Part shown: one piece after another, positions 8,230-15,598 of the stretch
Layout: every line of letters begins with the position of its first letter
Position numbering within the stretch: position 1 is the first letter of the stretch
Source: Stenotrophomonas hibiscicola ATCC 19867
GTDB taxonomy: Bacteria > Pseudomonadota > Gammaproteobacteria > Xanthomonadales > Xanthomonadaceae
Length of the DNA: 64,000 nt
Assembly (NCBI RefSeq): GCF_000382065.1
Contig: NZ_KB907500.1
Location: forward strand, 124,001 to 188,000
Reading direction: 5' to 3'
Made by a program: the position numbers and the translations under genes
The notes under the pieces: model-generated
Databases searched by the model: none
What the model was told of the DNA's origin: nothing
Seen by the model: only the letters and a program-made list of their open reading frames with translations

Positions 8230-9414
8230 ATGAAGCTCACGGTCCCATTCATCGGCAAGGCAACCCCGGGCAGACACGGTGATGGAGGGGGACTCTATCT
8301 GCTTGTGAAGTTGGATGGGCGGAAGACTTGGGTGTTCCGTTATCGAGACAGAACAACGGGGAAGCAACGCGACAAAGGACTAGGCCCTTACCCGGATGTC
8401 AAGCTTGCTGAGGCCCGGGAACTTGCCGCCAACTGTCGTTCACAACTCCGGCAGGACATCGACCCTATTGCCTTCAAGAGGGACGCCCGAGAGCGAGCGA
8501 AGGCTGAGCAAGGAAGAATGATGACCTTTGGTGAGTGCGCCACACGATTCATTGCCGCCAACAGGCCCTCATGGCGAAACGCAAAGCACGCAGACCAGTG
8601 GCAGTCGACCATTGAGACCTACTGCAGCGCAATTCTTAAGCTTCCCGTGTCCGAAGTCGATACCAACCATGTCTATCGTGCTCTTTATGAAATCTGGGAA
8701 AGAAAGACAGAGACAGCGACGAGATTGCGTGGGCGCATTGAGCGAGTTCTGGATTGGGCTAGCGTGAACAAGCTTCGTTCAGGCGACAACCCGGCGAGAT
8801 GGAAAGGCAATCTGCAGCACCTCTTACCTGCACCCGAGCCACTCAAGAATGTCGAGCACCGCCCTGCCCTACCGTACTCAGAGGTGCCTGGATTCATGAA
8901 GAAGCTCGAGCAGCGAAGAGAGCTCTCAGCCCTCGCGCTACAGCTTCAGGTACTGACAGCCACCCGGCCTGGTGAAGCAACAGGCGCAAAATGGGAAGAA
9001 ATTGATTGGCAGGCGAAGCTGTGGACAGTGCCGTCCAGCCGAACAAAGAGCAAGAAAGCGCACGAAGTTCCGTTAAGCGAAGAAGCCATTGCGCTTCTGA
9101 AAAGGGTGCCCAATTGCGGGAAGCCCCACATCTTCCCCGGCAGGGCGAACAGGCCAATAGTTACCGCGTCTTCCTTGAAGGTTCTGCGGGGAATTCCTGG
9201 TGCCGAAGAAGCCACTTGCCACGGGTTTCGCAGTTCGTTCCGAGACTGGGCTGCTGACAAGACAAATCATGAAAGGGACATCATCGAGATGTCCCTTGCA
9301 CACAAGGTGGCAGGGAAAGTTGAAGCCGCTTATCTGCGAACCAAGATGCTTGAAAAGCGGGCAGCGCTCATGGCGGACTGGGGAAATTACTGCCTCGCAA
9401 TCACTGGCGACTGA
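8230..9414 (+). CDS. int: Tyrosine site-specific integrase (P4-type)
   Basis: A 394-residue phage-type integrase that would insert and excise the island at tRNA-Ser. The N-terminal DUF4102-like arm-binding domain has the family pattern DGGGLYLLVKLDGRKTWVFRY and GLGPYPDVKLAEAR; a SAM-like core-binding domain covers about residues 95-190; the catalytic domain shows Arg246 (TATRPGEATG), His331-x-x-Arg334 (CHGFRSSFRDW), His358 (LAHK) and the nucleophile Tyr368 (AAYLRT). All catalytic residues are present, so it is probably active. It starts 155 bp inside the left attachment site and reads inward. The likely ribosome site overlaps a candidate integrase-binding box. Confidence 0.95.
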   Translation: MKLTVPFIGKATPGRHGDGGGLYLLVKLDGRKTWVFRYRDRTTGKQRDKGLGPYPDVKLAEARELAANCRSQLRQDIDPIAFKRDARERAKAEQGRMMTFGECATRFIAANRPSWRNAKHADQWQSTIETYCSAILKLPVSEVDTNHVYRALYEIWERKTETATRLRGRIERVLDWASVNKLRSGDNPARWKGNLQHLLPAPEPLKNVEHRPALPYSEVPGFMKKLEQRRELSALALQLQVLTATRPGEATGAKWEEIDWQAKLWTVPSSRTKSKKAHEVPLSEEAIALLKRVPNCGKPHIFPGRANRPIVTASSLKVLRGIPGAEEATCHGFRSSFRDWAADKTNHERDIIEMSLAHKVAGKVEAAYLRTKMLEKRAALMADWGNYCLAITGD

Positions 9415-9491
9415 AAGCACCATGCCCCTGTGCCACAGCAAGTACCTAAGCGCCTAAGTCGAAAGAATGTCGAACTTGTTGCCCCGAAGCG

Positions 9492-10322
9492 CTAGCCCTC
9501 GTTGAGAAATCGTCCATTCTCGTAGCTCCAAGCCTTCCTCCCCGGAAGGTCTCGGACCTTGACTACTCCGCCACTCCAATCGAGGTAGTAGTTGCTGCCA
9601 TTCCTGCTGAAGTATCCAGGCAACGTCGCGGCACTGACATCCCGCCATTGCCGACCGTCGAAACGCTCCACGGTTAGGAAGGGTGTGCCAGCGTTGTTCT
9701 CGGTGTAGATGACAAGCGTATCGGTAGAACCAGGCGGCAAGAACAATTGCGTGCTTGCATCCAGCTCGGCAAGACCGCTGGCAGCATCCACGCGCACAAA
9801 GTCCGATATCGCAAGGGTGGCGTAGTCCGAATGCGCCTTGAGGGCCGCGATTGCGTCGTAGATGCCCTTAAATCCCCCGAAGGCCGACGACTCGTTGTTG
9901 CCGCAATCCGAAGTCAACGGAGAGGCGATTCGCCTGGCTTTAACGTTGACCAGACGGGCCTCCAGTCGCTCATCGTACATTTCGTCCTCGGGCAGTACCC
10001 GCAAGCCCGACAGGACCACTGTCGCGTCACCATCGGCTCCGTAGCCGCACCCGGCCCGACGTGGCCGCTGAGCAATACCCAGGAGCTTCGAACCTTCGGC
10101 AGGATTGGACACGCAGAGAGCACCGCCGAAATGGCGTAGCTCGGGGCTCTGTGCAATCGATACAGCCCGCAGTCGGAAGCAAAGGCTCATCCCTTCATCT
10201 GTCTCCTTCTGCGATGCGTCTTGGTACTCCCATTGACCACTGACTACCAGCGGGATGACTTGAGCCTGCGACGTCAGCGGGTACAGCGCCAAAGCCGTCA
10301 CCAACACAATTTGCTTATACAT
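9492..10322 (-). CDS. Secreted protein of unknown function
   Basis: A 276-residue protein with a clear Sec signal peptide (MYKQIVLVTALALYPLTSQAQ, cleavage after AQA). The mature part has four or more cysteines and a C-terminal beta-rich half (LVIYTENNAGTPFLTVERFDGRQWRD, YYLDWSGGVVKVRD). I recognise no family. It is the last gene of a minus-strand group within the island (11369 to 9492), which together encodes a zinc-ribbon membrane protein, a lipoprotein, a 53-residue protein and this exported protein. Confidence 0.75.
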   Translation of the reverse strand: MYKQIVLVTALALYPLTSQAQVIPLVVSGQWEYQDASQKETDEGMSLCFRLRAVSIAQSPELRHFGGALCVSNPAEGSKLLGIAQRPRRAGCGYGADGDATVVLSGLRVLPEDEMYDERLEARLVNVKARRIASPLTSDCGNNESSAFGGFKGIYDAIAALKAHSDYATLAISDFVRVDAASGLAELDASTQLFLPPGSTDTLVIYTENNAGTPFLTVERFDGRQWRDVSAATLPGYFSRNGSNYYLDWSGGVVKVRDLPGRKAWSYENGRFLNEG

Positions 10323-10341
10323 TCTTCGTCCTTGTGTCAGG

Positions 10342-10503
10342 TCAGTTCGAGTACGGCAGGCGATAGACAGACTGCGCCTTGTAACCGGGATTCTGGGCCT
10401 CGGCGGTACGTCGGGCTTGGTCCGGGGTGCTGGCGTGGACTGTCACCACGAACGTGCCACTGCCGCCTCCAGGGCGGCCCATCTTCACTTCATATGCTGC
10501 CAT
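10342..10503 (-). CDS. 53-residue hypothetical protein
   Basis: A short reading frame, ATG at 10503 to TGA at 10342, encoding a protein that begins MAAYEVKMGRPGGGSGTFVV and ends VYRLPYSN. The pattern (beta strands separated by a Gly-rich loop, then TPDQARRTAEAQNPGYKAQSV, a helix followed by a strand) is that of the small 'xxVxxxxxDAxxxAxAQxPGxxVxS' proteins that recur in mobile elements, where the function is unknown. GAAGG lies a few bases before the ATG. It is nested in the minus-strand gene group with 19 bp to the next start and 30 bp from the previous stop. Confidence 0.62.
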   Translation of the reverse strand: MAAYEVKMGRPGGGSGTFVVTVHASTPDQARRTAEAQNPGYKAQSVYRLPYSN

Positions 10504-10533
10504 TGTGGTTCGCCTTCATCCTTGTTGGAGTTG

Positions 10534-10968
10534 TCAAAGGGGCAGAACGGACGTGATGTCCTTTGCCCTCGAGTCGGAAAGCAGTTCACGCATGCGGTCG
10601 TACGGCGGGATGCTATCTCCCACATCAGCGCAGACTATCGTTGCCACCCCCTTTTCATAGAAGAACGTTGCTACTCGCTCTTCGTGCGGCTGCATCGTGA
10701 CGTGCATCAGCGCGTGTACGCTCTTGGAGCGCCCCACCATTCGGCCCTCCGCATCAAAGCCAGCACACTCCATGTTCACTTCACGCAACCCGTTAAGGTG
10801 ATTCCTCATTACGCAGTTGTAGCTGATGGGGCCGCGCCGCTCGCATGACACCGGCCGAACATAGCCGAATGAAACCAGCTCGCCGGGACCGGCCTTAGAC
10901 GCGAGCTTGTCGCAACCAGCTGGCAAGAACAGAACGATGGCAATGCAAAGCGAGCGGAAAGCGCTCAT
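10534..10968 (-). CDS. Predicted lipoprotein of unknown function
   Basis: A 144-residue protein with a lipoprotein signal (MSAFRSLCIAIVLFLPAGC, Cys19 predicted acylated). The start at 10968 is chosen because AGGAG precedes it and the signal fits; an ATG at 10980 is in frame but has no ribosome site. The mature part has CERR, CVMRN, ECAG and VCAD cysteines, possibly two disulfides in the periplasm, and a motif VHALMHVTMQPHEERVATFFYEKGVATIVC. No family recognised. Upstream in the same group is a zinc-ribbon membrane protein. Confidence 0.7.
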   Translation of the reverse strand: MSAFRSLCIAIVLFLPAGCDKLASKAGPGELVSFGYVRPVSCERRGPISYNCVMRNHLNGLREVNMECAGFDAEGRMVGRSKSVHALMHVTMQPHEERVATFFYEKGVATIVCADVGDSIPPYDRMRELLSDSRAKDITSVLPL

Positions 10969-11018
10969 AAGACTCCTCATTGAAGATTGGTTAGGAAAAT
11001 TGCCGTCGCCAGCACCAC

Positions 11019-11369
11019 TCAGCGCTGGTGCAGGTCGGCTTCGCAGTTGGGGCAGGAGTGAATGTCCCGGCCGCCCGAGAGCCCCAGAGCGCTTGCCAGG
11101 CCGCCCACGATGACAGCGACCATCGTCCCGATACCACCAAACAGAACAGAGGCAATGCTCGCCGCTATCGCGGCCAGCAGAATGCTGCCCCACCACGTGG
11201 CATACCAAGGCTTGATGCGCGCCTTGATGCCCATCGGACCTACATAGCCGCATTCGAGGCATGTGATGCGCTCGGCGTGCTGACGATACTTCTTGAGGTT
11301 CTGCCGGATGTGCTCGGGCAGGACTCCCTGCTGAGCGGGAGTTCCGCCGGGTCCCATACGCTGACTCAT
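11019..11369 (-). CDS. Small membrane protein with split zinc ribbon
   Basis: A 116-residue protein. CLECG (about residues 37-41) and CPNCE (about 107-111) could form one four-cysteine zinc ribbon on the cytoplasmic side, flanking two hydrophobic segments (WWGSILLAAIAASIASVLF and GTMVAVIVGGLASALGL). A strong ribosome site (AGGGGGAT) precedes ATG 11369. It is first in the minus-strand gene group and diverges from the XRE regulator at 11618 across a promoter region rich in palindromes. Function unknown. Confidence 0.72.
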   Translation of the reverse strand: MSQRMGPGGTPAQQGVLPEHIRQNLKKYRQHAERITCLECGYVGPMGIKARIKPWYATWWGSILLAAIAASIASVLFGGIGTMVAVIVGGLASALGLSGGRDIHSCPNCEADLHQR

Positions 11370-11458
11370 CTATCCCCCTGTGGTTGGCAATTCCATGCAG
11401 CGCGCTGTAGGCGTAGTTGACTAAATCACTTGCACCTTAGGAGCCGACCATCACCCTC

Positions 11459-11481
11459 AAACCATTGCTAGGCAATGGTTT
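11459..11481. promoter_or_regulatory. Perfect 10-bp palindrome, candidate operator
   Basis: Arms AAACCATTGC (11459-11468) and GCAATGGTTT (11472-11481) are exact inverse complements around TAG. The site lies 90 bp upstream of the minus-strand gene group and 137 bp upstream of the XRE gene, within their shared promoter region. A dimeric repressor site is the simplest reading; a transcript hairpin is the alternative. Confidence 0.45.
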
Positions 11482-11538
11482 CGGACGAAGCGGCACCACC
11501 CGTTCTCACGAAAACAAATAAGACCGCGAGAGCACCAC

Positions 11539-11598
11539 GCTACAAATAATGTAGCATACGAAGGGTGTCGGGAAAGCCATCCTGTAGGACGCTACAGG
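11539..11598. promoter_or_regulatory. Two CTACA/TGTAG palindromes before the XRE regulator
   Basis: GCTACA-AATAA-TGTAGC (11539-11555) and CCTGTAG-GACG-CTACAGG (11581-11598) are both perfect inverted repeats built from the same TGTAG half-site, in opposite half-site order. They end 19 bp before the start codon of the XRE gene, the usual place for an autorepressor to bind. Confidence 0.5.
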
Positions 11599-11617
11599 AC
11601 TGTTTCTTTCACGGCTC

Positions 11618-11965
11618 ATGGCGCTTCCCAAACTCCGCAGCATGTTCACCAAGCGCCTGAAAGAGGCGCGCTTGGCTATGGGCATCTCTCAACGAGAGCT
11701 TGGAAGGCGAATTGGCCTCTCGGAGGAAGTCGTGTCCAGCAGGGTGACTAGGTACGAGTTGGGAACTTCGGAACCCGACTTCGCCACGGCAGATAGGCTC
11801 GCCAAGGAGCTTGGCGTTCCGTTGGCCTATCTGGTGGCTGACAATGACGCAATGGCCCAGATTATTCTGAGCGCAGCCTCCCTATCACCATCCGAGCAGC
11901 GAAAACTAGCGTCAGAGCTGTCTGCCGACGCCGTGCGCAGTCCCATTAGACCTAAACGCGAGTGA
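11618..11965 (+). CDS. XRE-family (Cro/CI-type) transcriptional regulator
   Basis: A 115-residue DNA-binding protein. The HTH_3 domain is at about residues 9-67 (FTKRLKEARLAMGISQRELG, then VTRYELGTSEPDFATADRLAKELGVPLAYLV). The 45-residue C-terminal tail (MAQIILSAASLSPSEQRKLASEL) is a short helical region, perhaps for dimerisation. The stop is 3 bp before the start of the next gene, so the two form one transcription unit. Palindromes at 11539-11598 are likely autoregulatory sites. An alternative start at 11642 (MFTKRL) is possible. Confidence 0.87.
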   Translation: MALPKLRSMFTKRLKEARLAMGISQRELGRRIGLSEEVVSSRVTRYELGTSEPDFATADRLAKELGVPLAYLVADNDAMAQIILSAASLSPSEQRKLASELSADAVRSPIRPKRE

Positions 11966-11968
11966 CCA

Positions 11969-12538
11969 GTGGTCCACCACATTAGACAGAGCTTGGCATG
12001 GCACTACCACAATGATGCTCGGGAGTTCCTTCGCCGCTATGGACTACTGCGGCCAGAGGATTTCACCAAATCCGGCCGGGTGAAGAATTTCGTGGACGTG
12101 CTGTTAGCTGCTGAGTGCGTTCTCAAGGCGCACATCTTCCTGGGAAAGAGTCAGACCGAGCCGCTGGCGCTGTATCGAGAGGTCCGAGGACTCCGCCACG
12201 GCATTCGCTCCCTCGCCGACAGGGCTGACTACTCGGACGATAGAGAGCCCTACAATGCCCTCTCCGCTCGCTTTGACCAGCTATCTGTCAATCTCAGGTA
12301 TTCCCTCGACATGTGGGAGACGTTCTTCCCTGGCTTGGGGGGCGAAGAACAAGTCGCGCGATATGACAACACCGTGGCCAACACCCGATGGCGGGAAGCA
12401 GCGGTTGCCGAGGTGCAGCATCTGGTTGAGATGTTAAGCGGGGAGCTCACCGGAGAGGAGGACTGCGGAATAGATGATGAGTTCAGGCAGATGGTGGAGA
12501 TGGCTGAGTTCGTGCGTGAGGCCAAAATCATCCGCTAG
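11969..12538 (+). CDS. All-helical protein, possibly HEPN-like, partner of the XRE regulator
   Basis: A 189-residue protein starting with GTG 3 bp after the XRE stop. It is almost wholly helical. The segment LLAAECVLKAHIFLGKSQ followed by a loop and YREVRGLRHGIRSLADRA resembles the HEPN-domain pattern (A-E-x-x-LKA ... GH-x-L-x-x-L), but the strict R-x4-6-H catalytic motif is not obvious, so this is a weak structural suggestion. The C-terminal half is acidic. Tight coupling to an XRE regulator is typical of toxin-antitoxin-like or regulated defence pairs. Its 3' end overlaps the convergent serine recombinase by 4 bp. Function not established. Confidence 0.6.
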   Translation: MVHHIRQSLAWHYHNDAREFLRRYGLLRPEDFTKSGRVKNFVDVLLAAECVLKAHIFLGKSQTEPLALYREVRGLRHGIRSLADRADYSDDREPYNALSARFDQLSVNLRYSLDMWETFFPGLGGEEQVARYDNTVANTRWREAAVAEVQHLVEMLSGELTGEEDCGIDDEFRQMVEMAEFVREAKIIR

Positions 12539-13089
12539 GTCTGCAGTGCGCGATATACGCTACTGCGACTTATGGAGAAGCGTTCGGCCAGCTGCTCGAT
12601 GCTAAAGCCGTCTTCAGCGCGCATCCTGCGGATACGCTCCTCCTGCACCTCTGTCAAAGCCTTTTTCCGGCCAAATTTGGTTCCCTTCTGCTGAGCAAGC
12701 GCAATCCCGTCACGCTGGCGCTCAGCCCGAATATCCGCCTCGAACTCAGCGAAAGCCCCCAGTAGGTTGAACATCAGCTTCCCCTCTGATGTCGTGGTGT
12801 CCAAACCCTGGTCCAAGACGCGAAGACTGACGTTCTTGCGCTTAAGCCTGTCTGCAATCTTGGCCAAGTCCAGGACGGACCTAGCGACACGGTCTAGACG
12901 GGAGACCACAAGCACGTCGCCATCCCGCACGTACTCAAGAGCTGCTTGAAGCTCAGGACGATTCTCTGCCTGACGGCCAGAGCGCTTCTCTTGGTAGACC
13001 TTCCCGCAGCCCGCTTTGGTGAGCTTGTCCAGTTGGACATCCAGAGATTGACCAGCCGAGCTGACACGTGCGTAGCCAATGATTTCCAT
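12535..13089 (-). CDS. Serine recombinase (resolvase/invertase family)
   Basis: A 184-residue small serine recombinase of the Tn3-resolvase/DNA-invertase type. It has the catalytic N-domain (IIGYARVSSAGQSLDVQ, with Arg8 and nucleophile Ser10; SRLDRVARSVLDL; GKLMFNLLGAFAEFEADIRAERQRDG) and a C-terminal Hin-type helix-turn-helix (FSIEQLAERFSISRSSVYRAL). The start at 13089 fits the family start; the open frame extends upstream without homology. No transposase or terminal inverted repeats are evident, so it is either a DNA invertase, a remnant of a transposon, or an accessory recombinase of the island. Confidence 0.9.
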   Translation of the reverse strand: MEIIGYARVSSAGQSLDVQLDKLTKAGCGKVYQEKRSGRQAENRPELQAALEYVRDGDVLVVSRLDRVARSVLDLAKIADRLKRKNVSLRVLDQGLDTTTSEGKLMFNLLGAFAEFEADIRAERQRDGIALAQQKGTKFGRKKALTEVQEERIRRMRAEDGFSIEQLAERFSISRSSVYRALQT

Positions 13090-13238
13090 TTCAATGAGTC
13101 TCCAAAGCTCTAGATGTTTTGAGAATACCATTTTGAAATGAGATTTGGAACATGCTGACAGGCATCCCAAGATGTATACAAAATGAGACGCACAGGAGAA
13201 ACTTGAGGCTCATCGCAAGCTAGCCCTGGGACAGGCAA

Positions 13239-14849
13239 ATGCCATTCGAGTTCTCCATACCAACTTCCGCTGCGAGCGCCCTGCGCACCGTTCTCAAGGA
13301 GGGCGAGTCACTAATAGTTGTGGGAGCCAATGGAAGTGGCAAGACACGACTTGCTGCATGGATTGAGAAAAACTTCGGAGAGCGAGCTCATCGAATATCT
13401 GCGCATCGCGCACTCACGCTCAAGCCAGGAGTTCCCAAAATTAGAGAGTCTGATGCGCTTCAAGGTCTGCGGTTCGGGACGACTGGTAGTAATATTAGCC
13501 TCGCGCATCGCACGCTCAATCGGTGGGGCAAGGACGAGGTGGGCGGTATCCTCAATGATTTCGACTATCTACTACAGGCCTTGTTTGCGGAGCAGTCACG
13601 TACCGCGTTACTGAGTCATAAACGTGTTCGTTCGGGCGACCATACTGCCGCTGAGCCGACGAAATTTGAGAGGCTGCAGTTCATATGGGAGCAACTGCTT
13701 CCACATAGAGAGCTAGTCGTTTCCGGCGATGACATCCAAGCCCAGAGAATTGGTGGCGACAGCCTGTATAGCGCATCAAGCATGAGTGATGGCGAGCGAG
13801 CAATCTTCTACTTGCTTGGTCAAGCATTGATGGCCTCAGAAAATTCTTTGTTTATCGTGGACGAACCAGAGCTTCATATGCATCGCTCTATTATGAGCAA
13901 GCTCTGGGATAGGATTGAGAACGAAAGGCCGGATTGTGCCTTTGTGTTCATCACGCATGACCTTGAATTTGCCACCTCTCGGGTGGGGCAAAAGATAGTT
14001 ATCGGCGACTATCAATCTGAGGTCCCTAGCTGGAGTGTCGAACCTGTTCCGGAAGATAGCGGGTTTAGTGAGGAATTGACGACACTGTTACTTGGAAGCA
14101 GACGGCCAATCCTATTCGTCGAAGGTGATATGTCCAGTTTGGACAAGGCGATATACCGATGTATCTATCCTGGCTGGACCGTCATACCGCGTGGTTCATG
14201 CAAGGATGTCCTTCACGCGGTCTCAACCATGAAATCCAACGCGACGCTGACACGTATTACCTGCGTCGGAATTGTCGATGCCGATGGCTACGACAATGAG
14301 GAAATTGAAGCATTAAATGCAGGCTCAGTTCATGTGCTTCCAGTCTCGGAAATTGAGAATTTGCTCATGCTTCCGGAGGTTAGCAGAGAGATTGCGGCAG
14401 CCGACCACATGTCAGATGCTGAAATTGAGGAGCGACAAGCTCAACTGTACGACGCACTTTTTGCGCATGTAAGTCAAGATGATGTTATTGAAGCGACGGT
14501 GGCACGTTATTGCCTTAGACGCATAGACCGCGCGCTTAAGAAAACAGACTTGAGTAAGTCCAAGACAGTTGAGGCGATTGCGAAAAACTATGCGGCTCAA
14601 GTTCAGACCCTTAGCATTGAGGCCATAGCTGACCAGCGACGAGCGCGAATCATAGGAGCTGTCTCGCAGCGCGATATCCCCGAGTTACTTGCGTTGGTTG
14701 ACGACAAGGGAATGCTTGCTGAAGCGGCATCTAAGCTAAAGAACACTACGCGCGCGTTATTTGAATCATGGCTTACACGCGTACTTATGAATGAACGTGC
14801 GCCACAGCTCGTGGCACAATTAAAGACGAAGCTTCCAGAAATTGACTGA
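13239..14849 (+). CDS. AAA/ABC-type ATPase fused to a DUF4435 TOPRIM-like nuclease (fused PARIS-like defence protein)
   Basis: A 536-residue protein. Residues 1-270 form an SMC/ABC-type ATPase: Walker A GANGSGKT (about 29-36), a signature-like SMSDGERA (about 181-188), Walker B LFIVDEPELH (about 204-213) and a switch His in FITHD (about 240). The C-terminal half matches DUF4435: ILFVEGDMSSLD (about 291), a glycine-lysine step RGSCKDVLHAV, GIVDADGYD (about 345) and VSEIENLLMLPEV (about 370), that is, a TOPRIM fold with its acidic residues in place. In PARIS anti-phage systems AriA is such an ATPase and AriB such a DUF4435 nuclease, and fused forms are known. Its location in an integrase-bearing tRNA island and its low GC support defence. 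Other OLD-like roles are possible. Confidence 0.8.
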   Translation: MPFEFSIPTSAASALRTVLKEGESLIVVGANGSGKTRLAAWIEKNFGERAHRISAHRALTLKPGVPKIRESDALQGLRFGTTGSNISLAHRTLNRWGKDEVGGILNDFDYLLQALFAEQSRTALLSHKRVRSGDHTAAEPTKFERLQFIWEQLLPHRELVVSGDDIQAQRIGGDSLYSASSMSDGERAIFYLLGQALMASENSLFIVDEPELHMHRSIMSKLWDRIENERPDCAFVFITHDLEFATSRVGQKIVIGDYQSEVPSWSVEPVPEDSGFSEELTTLLLGSRRPILFVEGDMSSLDKAIYRCIYPGWTVIPRGSCKDVLHAVSTMKSNATLTRITCVGIVDADGYDNEEIEALNAGSVHVLPVSEIENLLMLPEVSREIAAADHMSDAEIEERQAQLYDALFAHVSQDDVIEATVARYCLRRIDRALKKTDLSKSKTVEAIAKNYAAQVQTLSIEAIADQRRARIIGAVSQRDIPELLALVDDKGMLAEAASKLKNTTRALFESWLTRVLMNERAPQLVAQLKTKLPEID

Positions 14850-14897
14850 AATGGTTTTGACCCCATGGATTCATTGCATGGCAACTTAAATAGAAAA

Positions 14898-14921
14898 TCT
14901 GGGGAGAGCTGACTCCCCAGA
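14898..14921 (-). terminator. Hairpin terminator for the HUH gene
   Basis: A perfect 9-bp stem (TCTGGGGAG/CTCCCCAGA) with a 6-nt loop lies between the convergent ATPase and HUH genes. On the minus strand it is followed by TTTTC, so it should terminate minus-strand transcription; on the plus strand no T-run follows. Confidence 0.62.
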
Positions 14922-14980
14922 GCTATTCGATAGCAATGTACCCCGAGGTATAAACCTCCCATACGAAGTGAATCTAGTTC

Positions 14981-15514
14981 TTAAGTCGTAGCCCGTACAG
15001 GTACAAATTTCACAAGCACACCATCGACGCTATCGCTGCACTTCTTTAGGGCATAGTTAGTCAACTCCACCCTGTCCTGCTGCGCTAGTATTTCGACATA
15101 CCAATCGTCTCTGCCGGGGCAGTTGACTCTCGGGTCACCACAGCGTCGCCCTGAAGCCCGCCAGAGCCTTCTGACCACATCCTTGTGGTCCATCGGGCTA
15201 CCGGGCAGGCGCATAAGGCAATGGATGTGCGTTCCTTGTCGCACCCCGGTCGGTGATGTACTCCATATCATTTCCGCACCGTAGTCCTCGACTATCGGAC
15301 ACATGGCGATTCGCTTCTTCGACTTCGTACCGAACAGGTAGCCCTTGAGTTTGTGGGCGAAAGTACCGAATGCCTTCTCCGCAAACTTGTAGCTCACCCC
15401 GTCGCTCCCACTGAAGGTCAGTGTCACCATCACGTTGTGCTGCCCAAGGAGGAGCCAATCGGCGGCTTGCTCCTGCAGGGCTGTTCTTGATTTCGTTGAA
15501 TCCGTGTCGTCCAT
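14981..15514 (-). CDS. Small HUH-family endonuclease (Rep/relaxase-like)
   Basis: A 177-residue protein with the three motifs of rolling-circle Rep and related HUH nucleases: motif 1 VMVTLTF (28-34), motif 2 HIHCLM with metal ligands His96 and His98, and motif 3 NYALKK with candidate nucleophile Tyr154 (Y-x-x-K). Such enzymes nick single-stranded DNA and stay bound to its 5' end. The start at 15514 follows GAAGG at good spacing; an upstream start at 15556 is open but poorly supported. It is the last large gene before the tRNA end of the island and diverges from the 15599 gene. It might start replication or mobilisation of the excised island. No subfamily is assigned. Confidence 0.65.
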   Translation of the reverse strand: MDDTDSTKSRTALQEQAADWLLLGQHNVMVTLTFSGSDGVSYKFAEKAFGTFAHKLKGYLFGTKSKKRIAMCPIVEDYGAEMIWSTSPTGVRQGTHIHCLMRLPGSPMDHKDVVRRLWRASGRRCGDPRVNCPGRDDWYVEILAQQDRVELTNYALKKCSDSVDGVLVKFVPVRATT

Positions 15515-15598
15515 TGATATGCCTTCAAGAGCGTTTGCGCGCGTGCTCTTGTGCAATACTTATCGCCGCTATTTACATTTCGCAATTGGGAGGCGGCA

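Noticed and set aside
12535..13238. Complete Tn3-type transposon around the serine recombinase
   Set aside because: There is no tnpA and no terminal inverted repeat pair could be found by eye.
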